NCBI RefSeq assembly: GCF_033958435.1
Contig: NC_134160.1
Span: 11,209,001-11,273,000 of the forward strand
DNA length: 64,000 nucleotides
DNA from: Carettochelys insculpta
Taxonomy: Eukaryota > Chordata > Testudines > Carettochelyidae
Reading direction: 5' to 3'
In this document: positions 55,130 through 64,000 of the stretch, piece after piece
How positions within the stretch are numbered: the stretch's first letter is position 1
How the letters are laid out: the number at the start of each line of letters is the position of its first letter
Position numbers and translations under genes: made by a program
Notes under the pieces: generated by a model
What the model was told of the DNA's origin: nothing
Seen by the model: the letters and a program-made list of their open reading frames with translations, nothing else
Database searches by the model: none

Positions 55130-55329
55130 GGCAACAGGGCAGCAGGGAGTGTGGGAAAGATACCCCCATGCATTGCTGAGAAAGTCGAAGCTGGCAACAT
55201 TGATGCTGGGGGCACTCTCAGCTTTGTGCCAATGAAGATATGCACCCTCAGCTTTGTATAATCATGCGCTAGAAAATTGACCTTAATAAATTCGCCCTAA
55301 TTTCATATTGTTGACATACCCTCAGACTT

Positions 55330-55685
55330 GCACTCTCCAAGTACAGATTCAGAACCCGCCAATACTTCTGACTCCTGGTTTGACTTGCAATATTTGAAGG
55401 GGGTGGCAAAGATGATGCTGGTGCATTCTGTGCTCTAGCGCCTCTTGGCATGGAACAGCAATAAAAGAAAACCATTCAAGCCTAAAGTTTTTAGAAATCT
55501 GCAGCTCCCTTGAATTAGTTCACCATGACAGGACTTGTCACACTGTTGCACCTAAGGGATGGTGCGGTGGGGGAGAGGAGTGGTATGTCCTCTGTTTTTT
55601 ATGTCAGTATGTCATAAAAGGTATGTCAGTGTTTTTCTGTCTTGTTCCGAAATTGCCAGATCATGTTTCCTACGATGGGGCTCAG
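55330..55685. other. no recognisable feature
   Basis: Anonymous sequence between the Harbinger relic and the CR1 fragment. Confidence 0.45.
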
Positions 55686-55688
55686 TTT

Positions 55689-56105
55689 CATAGAATCATA
55701 GAGTCCCAGGAATGGAAGGGACCTCAGGAGGTCATCTAGTCCAGTCCCCTGCTTCAAGCAGGATCAACCCCAACTGAGTCATCCCAGCCAGGACCTTGTC
55801 AAGCTGGGACTTAAAAACCTCTAAGGATGGAGATTCCACCGCGTCTCTAGGCAGTACATTCTAATGCTTCACCACCCTCCTGAAGAAGTAGTTTTTCCTA
55901 ATATCCAGTCTACTCCTCTCCTTCTGTAACTTCAGACCATTGTTCTTGTTCTGCTACCTGACACCACTGAGAACAGTTTCTCTGCATCCTCTTTAGAGCT
56001 CCCCTTCAGGAAGCTGAAGGCTGCTATTTAATCACCCCTCAGTCTTCTCTTCTGTAAACTAAACAAGCCCAAATCCCTCAGCCTCTCCTCATAGTTTCCA
56101 GATTG
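55689..56105 (-). mobile_element. CR1 LINE 3' end
   Basis: Antisense copy from 'catagaatcatagagtcccaggaatgg' through 'cagtcccctgcttcaagcaggatcaaccccaac' and 'aaaaacctctaaggatggagattcc' to the RT segment 'aagcccaaatccctcagcctctcctcatag' ('YEERLRDLGL' in sense). About 415 bp, stops and indels present. Confidence 0.92.
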
Positions 56106-56225
56106 TTAGTTAAAAACTTAGGTTAGCCACCTTGGATATTGAGGCTGAAGTAGACAAGGGCTTTGGAAAAACTCAGAATTTTCTGCTATCAACTTGCAAA
56201 TACATTTTGTTTTTTCTCTCTGCAG

Positions 56226-56272
56226 GAATTTCCCAGAAAATTAGTATACCACAGGAATGGAAGAAAACTCTT
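56226..56272 (+). other. candidate spliced exon, possibly with a start codon
   Basis: A pyrimidine-rich acceptor ('ttgttttttctctctgcag', ending 56225) precedes 47 nt, followed by the near-consensus donor GTAAGT (56273-56278). One frame contains TAG and then, in frame, 'ggaATGGAAGAAAACTCTT', giving M-E-E-N-S with G at -3 and +4. That is what an exon carrying a translation start after a 5' UTR would show. Two other readings are open throughout ('ISQKISIPQEWKKTL' or 'EFPRKLVYHRNGRKL'). I do not recognise any of the three peptides. Its partner could be the CpG-island exon ending at 14215. Chance occurrence remains quite possible. Confidence 0.4.
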
Positions 56273-56278
56273 GTAAGT

Positions 56279-58160
56279 ACTCTCCTGGATTCCCACACCA
56301 CAGTTTGTTGGTCTTTTTTACCGCCAGCTTTTATTCTCTTATATTTTTATAATGAAATAGTGGTACTTTACTTTCTCTGGGCTTTGAACCATACATGCCC
56401 AAATGGTAGAATAAAAGGCAGCCGGAAAGATAAGCATGATCATGCAAACATACTAATGCTCTTTGGCCTGTAGCAAAGACCAGATGTTGATCAGTAAAGT
56501 GTTGTAAATCTGGACTAACTTTATTCTGCATCTCACAGGCGGTTATGTTGCAGATGGTGAAACAGAAGCTTCTCTAGAGTTCTGCTGGGAAGACAAGGCT
56601 TGGAATACAATAGTTTAGTTCTGTATTTATTTCTCTAGACAGTACTGCCATGGGAAAGATGTAGATCTCCTTAATTTTAAAAAAACATTTTAGACTGAGT
56701 AACATAGTCAGTGCATGAATTGTCCTGAGGCTAAGTGATCAACATGGTAGTTAAATCTAATGTATGGTGCAAACTAGATTTGGCCACAGTTCAAGTGGCA
56801 GAGACCTGCATAGAAAAAAGGTCTTAATGGCTTTTCTCTGAATGTCTAAAAATAAATTCAATAGGAAATAGAAAAAGGCAGCCACCTGGCTAGAAACTGC
56901 CTTTTTTTTTTGCAAATATTTCATCTTCCTTTCATCAGAAAGAGTGCCTCTCTCTGTCTCCCTCATGCGGGCATGCACCCGAATTGGTGTATTTCGCCTT
57001 ATATCCTGCTGAAGTATGGTGTGACTTCATTCCACGGTGGCCAGCTAACTTCTTGAATGATGAATCACTTAAGATGAAATCATAGCAAAGATTATCCTCA
57101 GCTTGTCTTGGATTTACAAGGGCCCTTTTTAAATAGTCTCTATAATTAAATTACGTCTAAATTGGCTCACTTGCAGTTTTCAGTAAGCTCAGGCATAAGT
57201 GAAGTAATGAAGTTCTGTGACCACAAATTTTGCCTGTGAGGCTGTCCTCATGGAGACACATTATGTCACTCTTTATTGCTCTTACAGCAACATTGTTTTA
57301 ATGCAGCAATGACAGCAGTTCTGTGGTGAAGGCCAGGGTAGGACTTTGTGAACAACTGGTCTGCTGGACCCTGATGGTTTAGTTGGAGCAGTGACGACCT
57401 CCTATCTGAATATGCATAGAAACTGCTTGGGCAGAAATTCCTGGTAGCAGGTTCCTGCTGTGTACTGTGATAGCTTGCAGCGTGAATGCTTTGTTCATGC
57501 TATTCCCTTTTTCTTCCAAAAAAAGTTGCTTTAGGCCATGTTAAACTAACCTGACAACTGACAACTTTTTTGAGTAAATGACTTCAGTGCTGGTAATAGA
57601 TACTGGAGTGATGGCCATTGGGATGGAATCTCTGTTTATACACAGCACAGCATTGCAAGTTTCTGTCACCCCTCTGTATGTCTCAGACTCTTCAGGGGCT
57701 GGCAGCAATGCAGATTGTGTTTATTTTTAATTCTGAGCCTCTCTGATGAGCCTACCTGCCACCAAGTTTGTGTCCATGTCACAAAAGCCATCATCTGACT
57801 GCTGGCAACTGATTTTAGTCCACAAATGTGTTGTACAGAGACCAGTAAGCAGCCAGCTGCTTACAGCCATCTAGCTCACTCTTGACCTTGACTGCTATTG
57901 TGGGTTGACCTAGTGACCTGGAGGTAGAAAGCTCTGCATTTCATTACCATTTTCCTGAGCCCTGTAGAATCAGCCACCTCATCCATGCAAGTGTGAAAAT
58001 GGTTATATTTTGCACTTCTTGTACTCAGAAAGATCTTGGCTGTGTTTTGTTTCAGCCTGTTGGGATGCTTTAAACCTACTGATTTATAGTAACATTGCTG
58101 GAAACATTTAGAGGCAGAATAAACAGGTGGGTCTTTGATTATTTTTTTTAAATTGCTTTG
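56279..58160. other. no recognisable repeat; low repeat density
   Basis: Nearly 2 kb without a recognisable mobile element, unusual for this window. No spliced exon is evident. It could be old unique sequence, including conserved non-coding DNA, but this cannot be judged from one genome. Confidence 0.45.
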
Positions 58161-59215
58161 CTTTTAAGGAGGTTCATTCTCCAGGTGCTACTAAATTCAG
58201 GACTCCTGGGTTCTGTTCCCGGCACTGTGACTGGAGATGAGGTAAGGCTGAGCTTTTCAGTAGAGGAGCTGTGTGACTAGCTGAGCTGAGGCTGGCTCCC
58301 CTCGTGCTTTCAAAGCGTGCTGACTTGGTAGATTCCTGTCCCTAACCAGTTGTATATTAACCACAATGCTGCATGGCTGGCTTTTGTTTGAACTGTATTG
58401 GCACATGTTCACAGGTGTTGTGCTCTGAACAGCATTGAAATGCATCCAGGTGTCCCTTAGGACTGTATGATTAATCAGAATTCCTATCGGTCCCCAAGCT
58501 TCACTACCTGTGCATGGGTAGGGATGCAAGCTCCCTTTGGCTGGCTGCCCTGGTCAATTTGAAAAAAATAAGACATTTGCTGTAGCCTTTACATTTTAAT
58601 TTATGACCATCAGCAAAGGCTACTGCAAACATCCCCTGTACATAATGCCTACAAAATGGAGTTTCAGAAAACGTTGAGCTCAGTTCATCCACTGAGGTCT
58701 AGAGGGAAAGGAATGTACAGGTCAACTGGTACTCTTACCAACTGGTGAAAGGTGATATGAAACCCACCAAAGAGAGAGAAGAATCTGCAGTGATGGCAGT
58801 AACATGGCTTTATGGAGGTGTTAAGGCATGCCGGTGACCAGAGCGGTATTAAATTCATATGTGCCTTCATTTTCCATGTGTCGAGGTTGTGGGAAGCATG
58901 CTAGTTTCCAGGTTTAACTCCATGAGTGAGGCAGGAGCGTGGGTGCTAACAAGGGAAATGTAACAGTATGCACAGGAAACAATGGGCAAAGGCCTACTGC
59001 TTCTTTGTGAGGTCCTGGAGAGATCCCATCTATGCAAATGATCTGCCAAAGAAAATACTGTTGGACTACTTTTTCCCTTCTCAGGTTCTTCCTGTCAACA
59101 CGTTGTGAGCGAAGTTTAGCTACTGTCCATATGATATTTTTAGAGTATATTTCCTCTGTTCCATTCCCAACCCATTCTGCATCAGTATCCAGTCCCTCAC
59201 ACCCAAAAAGTAGCA
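58161..59215. other. mostly anonymous; MIR-like trace
   Basis: 'aggactcctgggttctgttcccggcactg' at 58198-58226 is a MIR-like B-box region. The rest is unrecognised. Confidence 0.45.
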
Positions 59216-59217
59216 TA

Positions 59218-59544
59218 CAGTGAACTCTTACATAGCAGGCAGTCTTGGGACTGGGAGGTTGCTGGATATTCAGATATTTTGGGTAATAGAGAGGTACACC
59301 TAGCGGTGCATAACACTAAAGAAAAACAATATTAAACATTAAGAAACAAAAACATGTAGAGTACTTTATTTACCACCAACAGTGGTATTGTACATTAAAC
59401 TTATACTTTATTTGCTGTATTTATTTGTGTTTACTTTCACTATACTGTACTTCTGGAAAATGTAACTAAAATTTACTTATGGTTAAAATGCCAGCTATTT
59501 GAGAGTTTCGGATGCTAGAATGCCACCGGTTAAGCATTAACTTT
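59218..59544 (+). mobile_element. pogo-like MITE, family B
   Basis: Follows TA (59216-59217) with 'cagtgaactcttacatagcagg'. Internal 'gtaatagagaggtacacctagcg', 'gtagagtactttatttacc' and 'actatactgtacttctgg' match 53566-53901. The right end is eroded ('gaatgccaccggttaagc'). Confidence 0.83.
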
Positions 59545-60550
59545 AATTTCCTGGGTGCTCTTAACATAGCAGGCGTGGGATCCTCTGGTTTTTTGTTGTA
59601 GCAATCTTTTCACCTGTAGTAGTTCTATGAGTATGATCTTAAGAAGCAAATAATTTAAGTATCCAAGTTGTTTGGCAGTAGAAACCTCACCTTAAGCCTG
59701 TGGCTATTTGGAAACTGCTGTGATGCTGGGATGAAATAACTTGGGAACAAACCTCTAGTTCGCTTTCTAATAGCACTTGAACTAACCATTTTGAACACTT
59801 GCATAGTCCTTATTTGCCATCTTTTTTCCATGAGGAAGTGTTTGTGGGCAGCATCACTGTTGGATCTACAGCTGCCTTTGAAAACCTTTGTTTTGCTGAT
59901 GTCAGAATTTTTGCTTCTTTCTGAGATTAGGAATTTATTTGGTAATTATTGGGCTGACCTTTTTGTGGCTTCCCTTTGTTGGGAACAGAGGATGCTGATG
60001 GAACTGCTGTGCTTGGACGTTTGACTAGAACTTGATTAAGGATTGTATTGCCATCCGACTCAGCTGTGAACTAACCATCCGGGCTATAATCTTGTGTTCA
60101 GGATCAGTGAAGCATGCTGGGAAGCGGTAGCGTTGGGTTGTTTTTTAAGCAGATAATGCATGCTGGAGCAGAACAGGCTCTTTTATATCCACAGGCTTGT
60201 TCCAAGAAGTCTGCTTGCTTTCTCAGAGGTGGCACTGGAGGCACTGCTGGGGAAACTTCTGTCCTATTTCTTCATTCAGGATTTACTTCCCACCCGTTCA
60301 CTTCCTGCAGGCCTGCTCTTTACAGTTGCCCCCATTTTTATGATGTGTTTGCAATAGCTGCTAGTGGGTATTCAGCATCCCCCACTTCCCTCCTCCTGCC
60401 TGGTGTTGTCTAATGGGTAATTTGTTTGAGGTGCCATTGTAGCTGCTCCTGACTTACTCCTGGAGTCATGACTAACTGTCTTCTAGTGAGAAACTGTACA
60501 ATATATATCCTCTGTTGCTGTTGGGAGTTCAAACTCTCCGCGAGGCAGTG
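59545..60550. other. no recognisable feature
   Basis: Anonymous. Overlapping frames near 60114-60413 have no family features and no convincing splice pair. Confidence 0.45.
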
Positions 60551-60559
60551 GAGTCAGGT

Positions 60560-60690
60560 TCAAAGCAGAAGCTACTAGTCATGACACCCACATCTAGTTC
60601 TGTGTGTATGCCATTGGGCAAGTCACTTCGTTCCTCTGTCTTGGCCTGCAAAAATGGGGAAAATATTTTCACGTACTTTGAGAGCCTCGT
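60560..60690 (+). repeat. MIR/CORE-SINE-like fragment
   Basis: 'gccattgggcaagtcacttcgttcctctg' followed by 'gcctgcaaaaatggggaaaatatt' and 'gtactttgagagcctcg' is a MIR CORE and 3' region. Confidence 0.7.
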
Positions 60691-61355
60691 TATTACCTTT
60701 CGATGGTATTTTTAGTCCACCTGTTTAAGAAGTGTGTTTGGAGAAACTAAGCCCCTCTAAATACACGAACACTGGTCCCTCCTGTCTAAGAACTGAGTGG
60801 TCTGCAAGGAAGCTGTGATTACAGGAGCATGGTGAGGAATTTCAGCACTAGATTGCCAGGAGGACTGTTTTTCATCTTTTTTCCCCCAAAGATTTAGCTG
60901 AAAGACTGGGTGCTATAACAAAGGCACCATGGTGGCCAGAATTGCCTGATCGCTCAGTTCTCCATTACGGAAGATGTTTCAGTTGTGTTCCAGCAACCTC
61001 TACCACAGGTAGCTAAAAATAACATTGACTTCAATGCTGGATAGTCATCAGCTGGGACATGAATTGTATGTGTGTGGTTTTATTGTACCACTGGGATTTC
61101 TCTGTGTTTCCTGTCTGAAAACCTAATCTGGCAGGCTTGATGTCTCCAGGTAAGACAGGTGGTTGGCAGGGTAGAACAGAACACTCTGGACAGGTAGATA
61201 ATCTGTTATTGGAAATAACAAAACCAGTGAACACAGCAAATACAAATGTTTTCTGTGCCCACTTGAAATGTAGCTGCCAGTGTTTTTCTTGCTGTTCCTT
61301 TGTGTATATACCTCTACATAACAAAGAAAACGTCAGATGAGTTTATGATGCCATT
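60691..61355. other. no recognisable feature
   Basis: Anonymous sequence. Confidence 0.45.
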
Positions 61356-61359
61356 GGTG

Positions 61360-61663
61360 CTGGCAGCTGTGAAAAAATAAATGCTTCTCTACTAACATCA
61401 TATATGCCATGTGCCAACAATGCCCAGATGCTTTGTATATTAGACAGACTTCTAACTCCCTTAGACAAAGGGTCAATGGGCACAAAACAGACATCAAAAC
61501 ACTCCAGATCCACAAACTAGTTAGTCAACATTTTAATGGAATGGGGCATTCTGTCAATGACCTAAGATCACCTAATAAACTATTTTGCTAGTCTTTAAAG
61601 TGCTGCTTGACTGCTTTTTGTTTTGATAATGTATAAGCTAGCACGGCTTCCTCTCTGTTACTA
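61360..61663 (+). mobile_element. Penelope-like element, endonuclease fused to terminus
   Basis: A GIY-YIG-coding remnant runs to about 61565 and is directly joined to the last 95 bp ('cacctaataaactattttgc', 'gcacggcttcctctctgttact'). The roughly 300-bp non-coding segment present in the 25300 copy is missing, including the hammerhead-like core. It is an internally deleted copy. Confidence 0.82.
61385..61565 (+). pseudogene. Penelope GIY-YIG endonuclease domain, mutated
   Basis: The frame reads 'MCQQCPDALYIRQTSNSLRQ', 'GHKTDIKTLQIHK' and 'QHFNGMGHSV'. It matches the 25770-25915 domain but has R in place of the glycine of YIG (AGA codon), and unlike that copy it has no stop within the domain. 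Loss of the glycine would be expected to impair the nuclease. No reverse transcriptase precedes it. Confidence 0.8.
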
Positions 61664-61889
61664 TTGAAAATGGAAGGTGATGCTGTTTTTGCTGGACTGT
61701 AGTCAAGGGTTTATTAATCTATTGCTCTACAAAGCAATTATATATTGATTTGAGTGCTTAAATTCAGCTTTATTTAATGATTTTTTTGCCCTGACTCAAG
61801 CTTCAGACATGAGGCTGCGAAGTCTATTACAAAAGAGGGCTGTGGACCTTTTGTGGACTCCTATCTAAATATTTATCTGACTCTCCTCC

Positions 61890-62005
61890 ATAGTATCAAA
61901 GTGCCTTAGTCATGAATAGATTTCATCCTAGCAACACTCTTGTGAGATAGTGAAGGTTACAGAAGCGTAGCTGTGGTACAGAGTATGTTAATGGTTAGTG
62001 GGGCT
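61890..62005 (-). repeat. MIR/CORE-SINE-like fragment
   Basis: 'tcctagcaacactcttgtgagatagtgaagg' followed by 'acagaagcgtagctgtggtacagag' is a diverged reverse MIR CORE. Confidence 0.45.
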
Positions 62006-62181
62006 GTTACATCCATCTGATCTTGTCTTGAAGCCCTGTAGATTTGTCTGTTATCTTAATTGAGGCCTGTCAGCGCTGGTCTTTACTTCATTGGGTTTGT
62101 TCCTTTCTCTCCCCTCTCTGAATCTGAATGGGCTATCTTGGCAGAAAGTCAGATTTAGCCTGGAAGTTGTCCTCTGTCTCG

Positions 62182-62656
62182 TGCGGGTATGTCTTCACTC
62201 TAGAGAGGAGCCCAGGTGATCAGCACACAGGTTAGCCTCGCTCAGTTGTGAGTGGACACTGGAAAACAAGACTCAAGTTACAGTGTTCTCACGTTTGCTG
62301 TGCGCTCTGGTGTGTTGCTAGAACTTCTTGGGGCGTAGCTCATGGTTCTTAGTAGCAGGTAAGCCGACTCCTTCTGATTCTTTCCCAGTGAATCGTGGGA
62401 GAACTCTTCTTTCCTTCTGGGTCCATGGGAGATAATGGGCACCGGAGTAATATCAGCGCTCAAATTACATAGCCTGTGTCCTTGCTGCAAAGAGGGCTGT
62501 AAGCAGCACTTTGGCTGTAATCTCTACCCCCAGCTGGTCTGGATTGAACATACTGTCACATGTGGGTGAGAGGGTTCTAGGTGTGAATGGGAGAGCTGGG
62601 TTAGGGCAACACCCAAGTAAGAGCCTGAGTTAGCTCTGCAGTGAAGACAAGCCCTG
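62182..62656. mobile_element. foldback MITE, 'gggtatgtcttcac' ends
   Basis: 'gcgggtatgtcttcactctag' and 'ctctgcagtgaagacaagccctg' are opposed. Subterminal 'gactcaagttaca' and 'gagcctgagttag' also pair loosely. About 475 bp, no coding function. Confidence 0.55.
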
Positions 62657-62930
62657 TGCCACAGTGGAGAGCAATGTTCTGTGAGCATGGGATGGTCACT
62701 TTCTTGGGAGCACTTCCTGGTGTTGGTCTGTGCAAATTAAGCCTGTCCCATGGGGCTGGCTTTGAGGCTGCATACAGTTTATCTGCCCCTGGGAGGAGAT
62801 GCTGGAAGAAAACGAGCTATGCTGTGAACTGGGCAAATACATTCTTTCTATGTGTCTTTGTCCTTCTGCTGATCCTGGTTTGTTGCCTAGGTCTCTAGCT
62901 GGTCTGTAAAGCATTAATGCACATTCATAG
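62657..62930. other. no recognisable feature
   Basis: Anonymous sequence. Confidence 0.45.
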
Positions 62931-62935
62931 TGCTA

Positions 62936-63259
62936 CAGGTTGAACCTCTCTTGTCTGGCACCCTGGGGACCTGACCAGCGCCAGATGAGAGAATTTGCCG
63001 GATGATGGGAGGTCAGTATTTACTAACACATTACCAGCACTTCCACTGCTTGCTGGACTCTTAGGAGACAGTTAAGGATAAATTAGAGTGAAATAACAGC
63101 ACAGCACGCTGAGAGCCAGGACTGGTGGCTGTAAACAAGCTTTGAGACCACAGGAAACCTGGCCACATCCATGATAAAGGGTTGTCCTTCTAACTAAAAT
63201 TATGCCAGGTGATTCATGTTGCCAGGCAAGAGACTTCCAGATTAGAGAGGTTCAACCTG
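62936..63259 (+). mobile_element. pogo/Tigger-like MITE, family A
   Basis: A 324-bp copy following TA (62934-62935). Ends 'caggttgaacctctcttgtctggcac' and 'cagattagagaggttcaacctg'. The right TA is mutated to TG. The internal order matches 44200-44524. Confidence 0.9.
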
Positions 63260-63344
63260 TGGTTTGATTACTATTCATGTCCCAGAGGAGCAGCAGACAA
63301 GAGAGCTTAAGTTACTCAGAAAAAGTTCTAAGTCCGAAGACAAG

Positions 63345-63556
63345 ATAGAAAAAGTTCCTAACTGTCAAACACTGGAATAAATTGCCTAAGGAGGTTGTGG
63401 AATCTCCATCTCTGGAGAAATTTAAGAACAGGTTAGATGGATGTCTATCAGGAATGGTCTAGACAGTACTTGGTCCTGCTATGAGGGCAGGGGGCTGGAA
63501 TTGATGACCTCTCGAGGTCCCTTCCGGTCCTAGTGTTCTGTGATTCTGTGATACGC
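63345..63556 (+). mobile_element. CR1 LINE 3' end
   Basis: 'cactggaataaattgcctaaggaggttgtggaatctcc' (HWNKLPKEVVES), '..ggtctagacagtacttggtcctgc', 'ttgatgacctctcgaggtccc' and 'ttctgtgattctgtgat'. Same subfamily as 4978-5563. Confidence 0.92.
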
Positions 63557-63749
63557 AAGGGGATAGAGAGAGGATGAACAGGAGCCTGGACATCATGTCC
63601 CAGGGGAGAAGCAAAGCCAGTAGCTGGGCTGCATGTGCAGGGAGGAGGACAGACAAGTTTGGTGAGGGAAAGGAAAAGGGGACCAGCAGCAGGCATTATT
63701 CAACTTACCTCCTTTTACAATAGGAGCAGAACACCTGAAGTGTTAATGG

Positions 63750-63905
63750 ATGAACTCTTGCAGTTACCCCAGTGAGGTAGATCATTACCACTGTCCTCAT
63801 CATGTAGATGTGAAACGGAGTCACAGAGATTAAATGACTTGCCCAGGGGAGTCTGGCAGACCTAGAAACATAATTCAGATGTGCTGAATGCTAGGCCAGG
63901 GCTTT
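63750..63905 (-). repeat. MIR/CORE-SINE-like element
   Basis: 'gtgaggtagatcattaccactgtcctcatcatgtagatgtgaaacggagtcacagagattaaatgacttgccca' is the reverse MIR CORE and 3' region, followed by 'ggcagacctagaaac'. Confidence 0.75.
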
Positions 63906-64000
63906 CAGTGCACAGTCTTCCCCATCCTTGTAAAAATCAGGCGAGGAAGTGAAATGAAGAGCACAAGGCGACTGATCCTTTCTGAAATAGCAGTTCCCAA

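Larger units (their letters stand above)
54010..55328. mobile_element. PIF/Harbinger element relic B
   Basis: The right end reads, on the minus strand, 'gggtatgtcaacaatatgaaattagggcgaattta'. Starts of this form mark a common turtle Harbinger family. The left part (54010-54420) matches relic A. Inside are a plus-strand Myb/SANT N-terminal stub (54376-54447) and a minus-strand transposase N-terminal frame (54458-55129), facing each other. The catalytic half of the transposase and the rest of the Myb gene are missing, so an internal deletion joined the two stubs near 54450. Confidence 0.78.

Noticed and set aside
55135..55245. Upstream minus-strand frame as part of the transposase gene
   Set aside because: It overlaps the Harbinger 5' terminal region, in a different frame from the recognised transposase segment, with no domain features.
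60114..60413. Possible small exon or gene
   Set aside because: Two overlapping frames, no recognisable domain, and no strong acceptor/donor pair at sensible positions.
1..64000. CRISPR arrays, phage, plasmid or bacterial operons
   Set aside because: No direct-repeat/spacer array or prokaryotic gene organisation is present. Spaced repeats are vertebrate transposons.

Overview
The window reads as non-coding, transposon-dense vertebrate nuclear DNA, most likely from a hidden-necked (cryptodiran) turtle. The main evidence is the repeat mix. Two copies resemble the tortoise Pol III (CryI-type) SINE, a tRNA-like head joined to a CR1-like tail (48.2 and 50.0 kb). There are many CR1 LINE 3' ends with the sauropsid TTCTATGATTCTATGA tail, Penelope-like retroelement termini with GIY-YIG endonuclease fragments, PIF/Harbinger relics with Myb/SANT and transposase fragments, and many hAT-, pogo- and foldback-type short DNA transposons. 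I see no prokaryotic signal, operon, CRISPR array, rRNA or functional tRNA gene. The species is not determined.

Layout. 0-9 kb: an interrupted LTR-like relic, CR1 pieces, a ~130-bp minisatellite, a Harbinger relic split by a CR1 insertion, and a small Penelope foldback. 9-13.5 kb: MIR/CORE-SINE-like pieces, one foldback element nested in another, and a ~370-bp palindromic element. 13.9-14.45 kb: a strong CpG island with GC boxes and a good splice donor, the only credible promoter/first exon. 14.5-28 kb: mostly anonymous DNA with scattered elements, a rearranged block (18.9-20.8 kb) holding a 595-bp TSD-flanked Penelope foldback, and a Penelope pair at 25.3-26.25 kb. 28-37.6 kb: a longer CR1 piece, nested short elements, a 1.37-kb pogo-like element and a second copy of the LTR-like relic. 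38-53.9 kb: a full hAT-like element and further hAT, pogo, MITE and SINE copies. 54-55.3 kb: a second Harbinger relic. 56.2 kb: a short well-spliced candidate exon with an ATG. 56-64 kb: mostly anonymous, with late copies of the same families.

Genes. No intact host protein-coding gene is visible. The long GC-rich open frames at 13.9-15.1 kb are on both strands of the CpG island and look like composition artefacts. The most testable gene hypothesis is a plus-strand gene with a non-coding first exon ending at 14215 and a 47-nt exon at 56226-56272. The rest of the window would then be first-intron DNA.

Limits. All family calls come from reading the sequence, without database search. Superfamily names for the short DNA elements rest on terminal repeats, target-site duplications and remembered family resemblance. 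Boundaries without a stated target duplication are approximate.
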